Notes: generated by a model from the sequence alone, not told the origin. Shown: positions 9,396 through 18,119, numbered from the stretch's first letter. The stretch is DNA of 64,000 bases from Kitasatospora sp. NBC_01287 (GCF_026340565.1 NZ_JAPEPB010000001.1:2542001-2606000); one strand, 5' to 3'. Translations and numbers: made by a program.

Positions 9396-10657
9396 ACCAC
9401 CCCGGCACTCCGGCAGACCAGTTGAGCGAATTCGGTCATGGTCACGGCTTTCATTCCGTACTTCTCGCAGGTCACGGTCAGCAACGGGATCTGGTCGGCT
9501 CGGTGGTCGGGGACGACGAGCCAGTCGGCTCCGCCCTTGTCGCCCTCGTTGCGGTGCAGGCTCTCGGCCAGGACGCGGACATTGGAGTAGTCCTTCACGT
9601 CCACGGTGAAGACGTAGGCGCTCCCGTCGGGGCCCTTGACCTCGATGCGGTGGTCGTACACATCGCTCATCGGCCAGAGCATGATGGCCTCCTCCACATC
9701 CATCTGTCCGGCGGCCAGCCGCTCCCGCAGGACGGTATGCAGACGCAGCTCATACAGCCCCGGCACACAGGTGTAGCGCCACACGCCGCGTTTGAGCGCC
9801 AGATACCCCTCGGTCGGCCTCGCCTCCGGCACAGCACCCGTCGTACCCAGCGCGAGCGCGGCCTCGTGCAGAGCGGGGGTGTCGGAGCTGTCAGGGTGCA
9901 ACTGCGGTGCGTCTCCCGTGGTGGGCCAGAACGTGAAACTGGCACCGGTATCGGCATGCCGACCGTAGAGGCAGGCGACTCGGTAGTACTCGCGGCCTGC
10001 GGTCACCCGCCTGCTGACCTTCATGGGCCATTTGCACACCGTGCAGGGGAACCACCAGGTGTGGTAGATCGAGTGGTACGGGATCGCCTCGTAGTAGCCG
10101 ATCGCGTTGAGAGGCAGGTTGCGCTTGTTCAGCTCCTCGGCCGTGCCGGCAGGGCACTCCACCAGGGTGGTGCGGTCCTTGACGTACTGAGCGTCGCCGC
10201 GTCCCTTGAGGATCTCGTACATCTGATCCTGGTCGACCTCGTCCTGGAGCTGCTCCTCGGTGAACCGCATCCGGCCGATCCGCCGAAGCCGATTCAAGAT
10301 CCGGTGCAACTGGGCGGTCTCCCACTGCAGATCGAACGCAATGGCGGTGACGCAGCCCTCCTCGTCGACCACGGGAAAATCGAGATCGTCGAAACCGGAC
10401 CGGTCCAGCCATGGCGGGAGGAGTCCTTCGATGGGGCCGAGAAGCTTCTGGCGGAAGTCGCCGAACGACAGCGGCACCCCAGGGCCGTACGCGGCGAGCA
10501 AGTCCCCGTGGTACCGCATCAGTTTCTCGGCCCGGTGCCTCGGGCTCAGGTCCGGGGCGGTGATCGTCTGACAGGCTTTGATGAAGGTGAAGTTGATCAG
10601 CCGGAACGCCTCGAAGTGAGAGAACGTCAGACCGTCGTCATCGACATGGGTCGTCAC
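9386..10657 (-). CDS. Restriction-endonuclease-fold protein of the pPIWI-RE island
   Basis: A 423-aa protein, third member of the pPIWI-RE island. The C-terminal part carries a PD-(D/E)XK-like active-site pattern: DVYDHRIEV followed by VFTVDVKDY (about residues 330-357), giving D...D-x-K on adjacent strands. A zinc-knuckle-like pair CTVC lies at about 205-208, with another Cys in YYRVAC near 228. The N-terminal 180 residues are probably the island-specific domain that accompanies this nuclease. The annotated start is GTG at 10657, without a clear ribosome site. Its stop overlaps the helicase start, so expression is coupled. Expected role: nicking or cutting target DNA in concert with the helicase and pPIWI-RE protein. 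Confidence 0.85.
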   Translation of the reverse strand: MTTHVDDDGLTFSHFEAFRLINFTFIKACQTITAPDLSPRHRAEKLMRYHGDLLAAYGPGVPLSFGDFRQKLLGPIEGLLPPWLDRSGFDDLDFPVVDEEGCVTAIAFDLQWETAQLHRILNRLRRIGRMRFTEEQLQDEVDQDQMYEILKGRGDAQYVKDRTTLVECPAGTAEELNKRNLPLNAIGYYEAIPYHSIYHTWWFPCTVCKWPMKVSRRVTAGREYYRVACLYGRHADTGASFTFWPTTGDAPQLHPDSSDTPALHEAALALGTTGAVPEARPTEGYLALKRGVWRYTCVPGLYELRLHTVLRERLAAGQMDVEEAIMLWPMSDVYDHRIEVKGPDGSAYVFTVDVKDYSNVRVLAESLHRNEGDKGGADWLVVPDHRADQIPLLTVTCEKYGMKAVTMTEFAQLVCRSAGVVWE

Positions 10658-10723
10658 GGCAGACGACCGTAGAGCACAGGTCTGACAAACCGCCCTGGAA
10701 CGGCCGCCGACCGCCCGAAATGA

Positions 10724-11959
10724 CTACTCCGGTGTAGGCGCCACGGCTGGGTACATCTCCCTGTAGACGTGCAGGTACTCGGCGATGTGCTGCTGCCCCA
10801 GGACGGTGGCGTGCCAACGGTATTCGAGAACATGCGTACCGCCAGGTGCCAGCCGCGGGCACAGCTCGATGAACCCTCTGCTGGGGTGCGCCCGGCGCTT
10901 CGGCCGGTAGCCGACGGCAAGGTAGAACAGGGACTTGCCCGACAGTTCGCTCTCGTGGAGCCCCGCCGGGCCGGCTGTAGCGACACGCAGCAGAACGCCC
11001 CACAGCCATTCGGACAGCAGGTGCACGGGAGGTGATGGTTCGGCAGGCTCCCCCAACCCGGCGCGGGCGCAGGCGCGGCCACGGCGGGTGATCTCCACCA
11101 GCGTGCGCTCCACCTCACCGATCCCGGGAACCTCCACACGGTCCTTGGAAACCTTGATCAGTCCCAACCGGCCCAGGGAGTGGAGGGTTGCGCCCGCGCC
11201 CTGATCGTGAACGGCTGCGCTCCGCAGGCGTTGCTGAAGACGTGTACGGCCGACCACCTCGGCAGGCCCGTCGAGAGCGAACGGTAGCTTCCGCCACTGC
11301 GCGGCCGACGGAACGCCTACCCGGCTCTGACGGCGCATCCACATCTCGGCTTCGGTCATCTGATCGTCCCGCAGGATCTCGCTCAGATAGACCCGCTGAC
11401 GGTCATTCAGCGCCTCCCAGCGCTCGACCGTTGTTGCCGACAGAGCCTGATGCTCCCGTTCCGGCAAACATGGGGGCTCGTCCGCCGGCCGCGTACGCAT
11501 CCAGGCATCCAGGACCACACGCACCGGCACCCCGTACACGACCGCCAGTTGTTGCATGAGTCGGCCTGTGAGCTCCGGTTTCTTCCAGTGCCAGCCGGAC
11601 ACCTGACGATTCCGCTCTAGGCTCCGAATCTTGTGCGCGTCCACGAATAGGTCGCTGCCCGCAGGAGTGTCACGTAGTTGGCTGGCGACCTCCTCAGCAG
11701 TGAGACCGGCACCGTAGCGGAGGTCAATCAGCGTCTCGGACCCACTGGGCGTACCTGTGAGGTCAGCGGTGGCACAGCCCAGGGCATCAGCAAGACGCCG
11801 CACGTTCCGGGCTTCAGGCGCGTACCTGCCCTCCTCCCAGTACACAACCAGGCGGTACGTAACCCCCATGCGATCGGCAAGCTCCTTTGAGGTGAGCCCG
11901 GCCTGCTCACGCAGCGCCCGGATCTTGGTGTGATCAACGGTCAGCAGACGCCTTGGCAT
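10724..11959 (-). CDS. XRE-type HTH regulator heading the pPIWI-RE operon
   Basis: A 411-aa protein beginning at ATG 11959. Residues about 10-66 form a helix-turn-helix: KIRALREQAGLTSKELADRM, then a recognition-helix region ending YWEEGRYAPEA, followed by RRLADALG. The long C-terminal part (about 340 residues) contains a winged-helix-like stretch (GATLHSLGRLGLIKVSK, EITRRGRACA) but no enzyme motif I recognise. The gene lies 66 bp upstream of the REase gene in the same direction, so it is probably the operon's own regulator, or a sensor. Such large HTH proteins are not part of the minimal three-gene pPIWI-RE module, so its role here is inferred from position. Confidence 0.7.
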   Translation of the reverse strand: MPRRLLTVDHTKIRALREQAGLTSKELADRMGVTYRLVVYWEEGRYAPEARNVRRLADALGCATADLTGTPSGSETLIDLRYGAGLTAEEVASQLRDTPAGSDLFVDAHKIRSLERNRQVSGWHWKKPELTGRLMQQLAVVYGVPVRVVLDAWMRTRPADEPPCLPEREHQALSATTVERWEALNDRQRVYLSEILRDDQMTEAEMWMRRQSRVGVPSAAQWRKLPFALDGPAEVVGRTRLQQRLRSAAVHDQGAGATLHSLGRLGLIKVSKDRVEVPGIGEVERTLVEITRRGRACARAGLGEPAEPSPPVHLLSEWLWGVLLRVATAGPAGLHESELSGKSLFYLAVGYRPKRRAHPSRGFIELCPRLAPGGTHVLEYRWHATVLGQQHIAEYLHVYREMYPAVAPTPE

Positions 11960-12249
11960 GTGCGCCAGAGAAGCTCATTGAAGACTTCATCGCAACTCCT
12001 TTACGCCGAACAGGCTGAAGCCTCTCCAGGTCGGCACGCAGCCCGCTCGGCAGGTTCGGGTCGACAAAGCCAAGCGGACAGCGCTCGCAGTGCTTGTCGT
12101 GGCCGAAGCCGACCGCGGCTCCGCTGCCCTCGGGCAAGTCGGGAGCGTCCGCGGGCAGACCCATCGAGGTGATCAATGATGATCGCCTTCAACCCGCCGA
12201 TCACCTCCTCGTCGGTTCGCCAGCCGCGCAGCGGGGCGAGCATGACCGA

Positions 12250-12938
12250 GCCCGTGGCCGACCGGCTCTTCCACCTGCCCGGTCTCGACAAGCAGTGGGT
12301 GGCCTGGACCCAGCGCATCGCGCTGAGGTCCTCGGCAGCAGTCTCACCGGCCAGGGCCCGACAAGCACGAACTGCTCGCAGCGACGTTGGACTCTTCCCA
12401 CAAACACGGCTTCGGGGACCTGCTGTACCAGCACGCGCCAATCATTTGCCTCCTCGAACGACGCGAAGTGCGCGACACCCTTTTCAGTTGGAGCATCACG
12501 CGCCTTCCCGGCACGGTGTTCACTGACCAGGTGGACTCCCCGGAGTTTCTCGCGCGAGACCTCATTCACGAGGCCGGGCACCATTGATTCAACGCCGTCC
12601 TGACTGCGGCATCGGTGTCGTTTCCGGAGAATGCGGTCTTCTATTCGCCGTGGCGGAAGACAATACGTCCCGCATTCGGATTCCTTCACGCCTGCTGGGC
12701 GTTTTCCCTCGCCGCCATCTACAGCGCCAGCGTGGCCGACATGGCCCCGTCTCCGGCGCATGGTTTTCTGTGCGACTACCTGACCCACCAGGGTCGCCTC
12801 CTGCGGAACGCTCTGCCGGCCCTGGCAGACGCCATCACCCTCATCACGAGCGTGCCATTGCGCGACCAGCTGTCGAAGGCGGTGGACCCAGCCCTGCGAT
12901 GCACACCGGGAGAAGTCCATCTGCTCCCCGCCCAGTAG
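12250..12938 (+). pseudogene. HExxH-type peptide hydroxylase (RiPP-modifying type), broken
   Basis: The frame ending at 12938 encodes a clear HExxH-family segment: SWSITRLPGTVFTDQ, then LARDLIHEAGHH (metal-binding HExxH), a TGA at 12585-12587, and directly in frame FNAVLTAAS, YSPWRKTIRPAFGFLHACWA. Family members have Trp where the TGA stands (HN-W-LN), so one base change TGG to TGA explains the stop. Upstream, a matching piece (DRLFHLPGLDKQWVAWTQR from about 12265) is in another frame, so a frameshift lies near 12350. Intact members are 2-oxoglutarate/HExxH enzymes proposed to hydroxylate peptides in RiPP pathways. No precursor peptide is evident here. Two lesions make function unlikely. Confidence 0.7.
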
Positions 12939-13078
12939 CGAGTGCTCACCGGAAGTCGCAGGTCAGGCCCACAAATTCCGCATTGGTGATCGCATGGTGG
13001 TCGCAGTCGGCCATCCGGACGTGAAATCTGTAGTCTCGCGGGCTGATTGAGGATCAGAACGGCAGGAGGCAGAAGAAA

Positions 13079-14290
13079 GTGCGCAGTTCGGGGCGGCGGC
13101 GGGGTCGGGTCTACCGTCGGTGCGGGTGTCGTGACGCGGATCGGCGCCAGCTCGGGGCCGGGTGCCCACGTCTTACCGACGAGGGGCACGGCACCTGGAC
13201 CTTCGCTGTCGACATCCCCTCCCTCAACGGCCGCCGACGTACCGTGCGGCGCGGCGGGTTCGAGGACGAGTGGCACGCCGAGACGGCGCTGCGGGGCTTC
13301 CTCAAGGGACGTCTGTCGGGGTTCGACGCAGACGCGCACGAGACGGTGGCCGTCTACCTGACCAAGTGGCTGAAGTCGATGGAGTTCCTTCTCAAGCCCA
13401 CCACGTACACGCGCTACCGCGCCTATGTGCTCTGCGAGTTAATCCCCGTGTTCGGCAAGCTGCGCCTGGAGGAGCTCGCCCACGACCACATCGCCTCCTA
13501 CGCGCACGAGCAGCTCGAGTCCGGCCGCGGCCGCCAGGCCGTCTACCACTGCCTGGCCACGCTCTCCAGCGCCCTGGGGACCGCCGTCCGCACCCACCGG
13601 CTCCCCTTCAACGCGGCTCAGCCCCTGCCCATGCGCCGGCCCCGCGCCGACGAGCGCGTGCCCTGGAGCGCGGAGCAGGCCGTCACCTTCCTCGCCCACT
13701 GCCGCGACGTCGACCCCACCTTCTCCGACCTCTTCGAGGTCATCATCGGAACCGGCCTGCGCAAGGGCGAGGCACTCGGGCTTCAACGCCAGTGCGTCCG
13801 GATCGACGACCGCGTCATGTACATCCGCCACACCCTCTCCGCCATCGACAACCACGAACTCGTCCTGACCGCACCGAAGACCAAGAAGAGCCGCAACTGG
13901 GTGCCCCTGTCGGAGCGCGTCGCCGCCGCCCTCCAGCGCGCCATGGCCAGGAGCACCTCCACCGACAACGACCATGTCTTCCAGGGCGCGGACGGCAAGC
14001 CCCTCCACCCGGCCGCGGTCCGCCGGCGCTTCCACGAGCTGCGCGAACAGGCCGGCCTGCCACACGTGACCATCCACGACCTACGGCACCTTGCCGCGAC
14101 CCTCGCCTTGGAGGGCAACGTCTCCATGGCGGTCATCTCCAAGACGCTGCGCCACTCAACGCTCTCGACCACCGCGAACATCTACAGCCACCTGACCTGG
14201 GACGTCGCCATGGCCGCGGTCCACACCATCGAAGCCAGGCTCTGCCTCGTCGAAGCCCGCGCGCACGGCGTTAAACGTCCTCGCCTTTAG
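13079..14290 (+). CDS. Tyrosine recombinase (integrase) of element A
   Basis: A 403-aa phage-type integrase. The N-terminal part has a Cys pair (RRCGCRD) and an arm-binding type domain, then a SAM-like core-binding domain (about 95-190). The catalytic domain shows GTGLRKGEALGL (Arg), the segment DLRHLAATLA preceded by TIH (H-x-x-R), LRHSTLSTTANIYSHLT with the nucleophilic Tyr of IYSHL. Start GTG 13079 is preceded by AGGAGG about 10 bases upstream. It sits 390 bp from a 43-bp piece of tRNA-Pro, so it most likely integrates element A at that tRNA. It reads toward the att site. Confidence 0.92.
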   Translation: MRSSGRRRGRVYRRCGCRDADRRQLGAGCPRLTDEGHGTWTFAVDIPSLNGRRRTVRRGGFEDEWHAETALRGFLKGRLSGFDADAHETVAVYLTKWLKSMEFLLKPTTYTRYRAYVLCELIPVFGKLRLEELAHDHIASYAHEQLESGRGRQAVYHCLATLSSALGTAVRTHRLPFNAAQPLPMRRPRADERVPWSAEQAVTFLAHCRDVDPTFSDLFEVIIGTGLRKGEALGLQRQCVRIDDRVMYIRHTLSAIDNHELVLTAPKTKKSRNWVPLSERVAAALQRAMARSTSTDNDHVFQGADGKPLHPAAVRRRFHELREQAGLPHVTIHDLRHLAATLALEGNVSMAVISKTLRHSTLSTTANIYSHLTWDVAMAAVHTIEARLCLVEARAHGVKRPRL

Positions 14291-14679
14291 CAGCCAGGCA
14301 CCGAACCCGCTCTTCAGTCACGCCGCCTGACGGCGCTACAGCCACGTCCTACGCCAGGGGCGCACAGAACACCGAGCAGCCGGTCCACAGCTTACGTCCA
14401 CTCAAGCAACCGCTCACAGACGGATGCCGCGGGTCTCACAGGCATGCCCGCCCACAGAAAAGTCAACGTCACCCCGACGCCGAACCGCGTCCGAACGGCC
14501 TGTCAGCCGCGCTCGACTTACCAATGAAGGAGGAGCCAGCCGCCCTGAGACGCTCCCGAGTACAGGTAGTGCCCTCCGAGCGCGACGTGAACGAGCGTTC
14601 ACGACCACACTGCGACCACCAACCACGAAGGCCGTCTCCGCCATCCGGCGGAAACGGCCTCTGACCTGCAGTTATGCAA
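14291..14679. other. Gene-free stretch between integrase A and att
   Basis: No coding frame here has support. It holds the hairpin at 14630-14660. The rest would be the place for integrase arm sites, but I see no convincing repeat. Confidence 0.5.
14630..14660 (-). terminator. Hairpin left of the att copy
   Basis: Inverted repeat of about 14 bp per arm (one mismatch) around a 4-base loop, 20 bases left of the tRNA-Pro fragment. If element A once adjoined the intact tRNA, this hairpin would have been the downstream terminator of the minus-strand tRNA. The intact tRNA now has a different hairpin at 45010-45050 in the same relative place. Confidence 0.55.
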
Positions 14680-14722
14680 GTCGGGACGACAGGATTTGAA
14701 CCTGCGACCCCTTGACCCCCAG
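14680..14722 (-). repeat. att copy: 43-bp 3' fragment of tRNA-Pro
   Basis: Bases 14680-14722 are identical to 45060-45102, from the anticodon loop to the 3' end of tRNA-Pro on the minus strand. After 14722 the sequences diverge completely, so this is a fragment and not a working tRNA. A direct repeat of a tRNA 3' end, with one integrase at each copy, is the signature of site-specific integration. Confidence 0.92.
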
Positions 14723-14806
14723 CCCCTCAAAATGCGCCCACGTACACGTCGTGCGCGTGCAGACGAGCATGATTCGCGCACCTTGCGCGGCAGCGGGCAT
14801 GACGTG

Positions 14807-14827
14807 TGGTCCCCAGCTGTTCCCCAG
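14807..14827 (+). repeat. Candidate integrase arm site, left end of B
   Basis: Two near-copies of the 11-mer TGGTCCCCAGC lie in tandem (the second with one change). The same doubled motif occurs in the same orientation at 44933-44954, near the other end of the element, matching at 20 of 21 bases. Short direct repeats inside both ends are typical of integrase arm-type sites; no binding evidence exists here. Confidence 0.4.
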
Positions 14828-14878
14828 ATCAGGGGCTTGACGGAGGGTCCGAGTGGCGTTCATGTCTCCAGGCTAGCG

Positions 14879-15001
14879 TCACTCTGGCCGTGGATCCCGC
14901 GATCCCATCGGATCGCTCAGAAATCGCCGAGCAGGACATCCATCACAGTCCGGAGAAATCAATCCAAGCCAGCCGAAGGCCAGCCAGAAAATAGCCATCA
15001 T
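14879..15001 (-). CDS. Possible 40-aa membrane peptide
   Basis: A 40-codon frame starts with two consecutive ATG codons (15001 and 14998), preceded by the Shine-Dalgarno-like GAGGAAGGG at good spacing. The first 14 residues are hydrophobic (MMAIFWLAFGWLGL), then a short hydrophilic tail containing two Cys. The ribosome site and hydrophobic start are the only support; nothing homologous comes to mind and the region is otherwise non-coding. It could be chance. Confidence 0.28.
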   Translation of the reverse strand: MMAIFWLAFGWLGLISPDCDGCPARRFLSDPMGSRDPRPE

Positions 15002-15510
15002 AAATCCCTTCCTCGCCCATTCCCTGCGGTCCCACCGAAATCCACGGCGCTCGCCCTGGCGCAGTCCGAGGACCGACCCGAGACTCGACGCCGCCGCGCC
15101 GCAGGTGCACCGGGTTGTACGAGCCCAACAGCCTGCGGGCGGCAGACAGAGCACCTTCTCCCGGTCCGCGGCCTCCTTCGGACGGTGAACGCGCGAAGGC
15201 CGATGCTGCGCGATCAAGCTGACCTGCCCGCCGGCCGCACATCATGATCACCCTCGCGGCGTGTCGCCAGCGCGCATTCCGGCCAGTCGATCTTGTCGTG
15301 CTCTACGCCGCGCCCCGCACCATGTGCCGCCATACCCGCCGTCCCGGCAACCCTAGACGGGCCATCAGCACTTGGTTCGAGGAGGAGTCCATGGCACAGG
15401 GCCATCTCCGTCGCGAGGTGAACCGCCGATGAGGGTGCCATCCCGGAAGGCTAACGATGCCGTGGCCCACCAGTCCGCATTCGTCGATCGCGAGCCTCTG
15501 CAGCCTGGAA

Positions 15511-17853
15511 TCACAAGCGGTAGGTGAAGCGCAACGCGCCTCCCTCCTCGCGGTAGTACCCGCGACCCCGTGCGCCGAAGGGGTTGGGGAGCATATGCAC
15601 CTGGAGCCGCGCGGCATCGAGGACCGACGTGATCACCAGCAACTGCCAACGGTCGTGGCCGGCATGCTGCTGGGCCGCCCGAACCTCGCTCTCCCCCAGT
15701 TCGATCTGCCCGCCCTGCCCCTGCGTGGCCTTGACCTCGAACATCAGCGGCTGCCTACCGGAGCCGACCCGGAAGTCGAAGCCCAGGCCATCGTTCCCCG
15801 GCGAGCCGGGGAACGCGCCGCGACGGGTGGCGGAAACCCAGCTGCTCTCGTCGGTGCCGGGGTACTGGCGGCACAGCCAGTGGTAGGCGTACCATCCGCC
15901 CGCGTAACCGATCGCCGTCCGCTGGGCCTGCGACAGTCCGCTGTCCGCCCGGCCACGGCCGCCGCCCGGACGGCGCCCGGCCCGGCTCCCTCCGCTCCGC
16001 GGCATGAGCGGAGTGAGCTCGGCGAAGTGGTGCCGGCCGCCGACCAGTTCGGGCCGGGCGTCCAGCGCTTCGCGGAGCACGGCGGTCAGTTCGGTGAAGT
16101 CGCCGGAGTGCACATCGAGCTCCCGGCTCCCCACCGAGATGAGCCGTCGGGCACGCTCCCTCGCCGCACGGGCCCGGTCTACCTCGTTCCGTACCTCGTC
16201 CAGGTCCTCCGGAGTCAGCCCGTGGCGGTCGAGGTCCGCTGTGCGGGGCAGGTCACCCGGCCACTGCCCGAGCGCGGCCAGCCAGGCGACCACGTCGTCC
16301 GGGCCCAGCAGTCGGAAGTCGAGCGCACCTGCCGCCTCCAGCCGGGTGGTGACCTCCTCTCCTGGGTCGAGGGCCGACAGCGCGTCGGGCAGCGCGCGGC
16401 CGGACGCCGTCACCAGGGCGACGAGGTCCTCCGCCTTGCCCGCGATCATGCTCTTGTTCCGGCCGCGCGCGTGGTCGATCGGCGGCAGCGGGTCCCCCTC
16501 GTCCGGGACCGGCCCTCCTAACCGTGCGACGAGTGCATCCTCGACCTGCGCCCGCAGCAGTCCGGTGTCCGCGACCTCGACGGCGAGGGCCCAGGCCGAA
16601 GGCGCTGTGATCCAGTCGAGGGTACGGAGCTCCGGCCAGTCGGCCAGCGGTCGCCTGGCGTCGAACTCTCCCAGGGCCGACCAGCGAAGCCGGTTCAGCA
16701 GCTCCTTTCGGGGCAGGTCCACGAACGCCCGGAGCGCCTCCTCGTGTGCCTCGCCGTGGCTGATCGGCCGGTATCGCGGAGCCAGGGCGGCCAGGATGTG
16801 GTTCAGCGCGCCGAAATCGATCCCGAGCGCCGCTCTGAGTTCGTCGGTCGACCTGGCCGCGCGGACCTCGTCGACGAACTGCTCGGCCGTCAGCGGGAGT
16901 TCGTTCTCATAGGAGCGCAGCGCGGCCGTGAGGTCCTGGGTGTCCCGGGGCGTCGGCGCGCTCAGCTCGTCGGCCTTCGGCCGGCCGAGCAGGTGCACGA
17001 GCAGCGGGTAGCCCCGCTGCAGGACACCACCTACGGCTCCGTCGATCCGGCGGCCGGTCTGTTCGAGCTGGTAGACGGAGAGGCCGAGGGCTCTGGCGAG
17101 TTCCTCCTGCGCCAGTGCCCGCAGATCGGCGTGGGCGTCCCCGAGTTTCAGGGCGGCCAGCTGCAGCCGGTCGCCGAAGCTGCGGTGCCCGAGCAGGTCG
17201 GCCATCGCGACCGCGAACCGGGCGACCTCGCGCCAACTCCGGTCGCCCTCCCGCATCAGCAGCAGCGGGTGCTTGGCATCGGGCAGCGGCAACACTCCGT
17301 CCAGCCGCTCCGGGACGGTGACCGGCTCCTCGTCGAGGGTGACCTCCCGGTCGGTGTAGCGGTGCAGTCGAACCTCACGGAGCGCGCCCGTCAGCTCGGT
17401 GAGAGCGGTGTCGCTCGGCCGGGGCGCGTGCGGATCGTGGTCGGCCAGTGCGGCCACCGCCAGGGCCAGCCAGGGGAACTCGTCGACCAGCGGCTCGCCC
17501 ATGGCCGCCGGGTCCACCAACTCGCCGTCGACGGTGGCCGAGAACTCCAGGGAGTCCACAGCCAGGACCGCGCCGGGGCAGATCTCCTCGAGCAGGTCGC
17601 AGACCTGCCGGGCGATGCCGGGCAGCACGAGCAACGGCTGTTCCATCTCCCGGATCAGGCGGGCGGCCAGGCTGTCCCGGTCACCGGTGACGTACAGCAC
17701 CGCGCTCTCGTCGACGAGGTCGGCGAGGTCGGCGAGGGGTACAGCCACCATCCGGTCGCCGGCTTCGGCGAGCAGGACGGCGTCCTCCGGTAGTTCGGGG
17801 TCGGGCTGTGCGACGAGCTCGTTCCAGGCACGCTCGTTGGCACGCTGGGCCAA
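15511..17853 (-). CDS. DUF3883 (NO VEIN C-terminal) protein, 5'-truncated
   Basis: The last 90 residues form a DUF3883 domain, a PD-(D/E)XK nuclease-like fold: GFDFRVGS... then FEVKATQG (the E-x-K), IELGESEVRAA. The preceding 690 residues are acidic, helical and without a motif I recognise. In actinobacteria such C termini usually end much larger proteins with a sacsin/HATPase-like N terminus. Here protein-like sequence continues upstream of the first possible start (TTG 17853) to about 17940 with no good start codon, then meets an in-frame stop at 17998 beside a hairpin. So this appears to be the C-terminal part of a longer gene, cut at its 5' end, and may not be expressed. Confidence 0.65.
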   Translation of the reverse strand: MAQRANERAWNELVAQPDPELPEDAVLLAEAGDRMVAVPLADLADLVDESAVLYVTGDRDSLAARLIREMEQPLLVLPGIARQVCDLLEEICPGAVLAVDSLEFSATVDGELVDPAAMGEPLVDEFPWLALAVAALADHDPHAPRPSDTALTELTGALREVRLHRYTDREVTLDEEPVTVPERLDGVLPLPDAKHPLLLMREGDRSWREVARFAVAMADLLGHRSFGDRLQLAALKLGDAHADLRALAQEELARALGLSVYQLEQTGRRIDGAVGGVLQRGYPLLVHLLGRPKADELSAPTPRDTQDLTAALRSYENELPLTAEQFVDEVRAARSTDELRAALGIDFGALNHILAALAPRYRPISHGEAHEEALRAFVDLPRKELLNRLRWSALGEFDARRPLADWPELRTLDWITAPSAWALAVEVADTGLLRAQVEDALVARLGGPVPDEGDPLPPIDHARGRNKSMIAGKAEDLVALVTASGRALPDALSALDPGEEVTTRLEAAGALDFRLLGPDDVVAWLAALGQWPGDLPRTADLDRHGLTPEDLDEVRNEVDRARAARERARRLISVGSRELDVHSGDFTELTAVLREALDARPELVGGRHHFAELTPLMPRSGGSRAGRRPGGGRGRADSGLSQAQRTAIGYAGGWYAYHWLCRQYPGTDESSWVSATRRGAFPGSPGNDGLGFDFRVGSGRQPLMFEVKATQGQGGQIELGESEVRAAQQHAGHDRWQLLVITSVLDAARLQVHMLPNPFGARGRGYYREEGGALRFTYRL

Positions 17854-18008
17854 CGGCCAGTCGTCACCTCGGACCGCGCCGTCCTCCAGGAACTGGCCCA
17901 GTGCTGCGACCAGGCGTGCGCTGTCCTCCGGTTCACCCCCGAGGCATCCGTCATCGTGCTGAGCGCGGGTACGGCTTGGAAAATTCGCAAGAAAAGCTCA
18001 CGGACAGT

Positions 18009-18045
18009 GGTCCGCCTGACCGAAGTCCTTTCGGTCAGGCGGACC
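18009..18045 (+). terminator. Rho-independent terminator
   Basis: A perfect 16-bp stem (18009-18024 with 18030-18045), 5-base loop, then a T5 run on the plus strand. It separates the toxin-immunity pair from the DUF3883 fragment and sits about 75 bases after the immunity gene on the minus strand, where it may also act without a T-run. Confidence 0.75.
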
Positions 18046-18119
18046 TTTTTCCAACTCGGGCATGTTCACGACTGTCGGCTCATCCCGAGGTTGATGTGAG
18101 ACCTTCCGAATCAGAGGAA

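Larger units (their letters stand above)
1..14722. mobile_element. Right part of integrative element A (defence island)
   Basis: Element A is inferred to run from beyond the left edge to the 43-bp tRNA-Pro-derived repeat at 14680-14722. Inside it are a Gabija-like pair, an OLD ATPase remnant, the pPIWI-RE operon, a HExxH peptide hydroxylase pseudogene and a tyrosine integrase placed 390 bp from the repeat, the usual position for an integrase beside its att site. The left boundary is outside the window, so the size is unknown. The element reading is inference from the repeat and the integrase position; the gene content is read directly. Confidence 0.65.
14723..15510. other. Left end of element B, mostly non-coding
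   Basis: About 790 bp between the att copy and the DUF3883 gene. It contains a repeat motif at 14807-14827 that recurs near the other end of the element, and one possible small membrane peptide gene (14879-15001, minus). I see nothing else I can name. Confidence 0.5.

Noticed and set aside
11934..12176. 80-aa minus-strand frame with a Cys pair (KHCERCPLGF) upstream of the HTH gene
   Set aside because: It overlaps the HTH start by 26 bp, has no good ribosome site and no firm family match. It might be a transposon-protein fragment, but the support is too weak to list.
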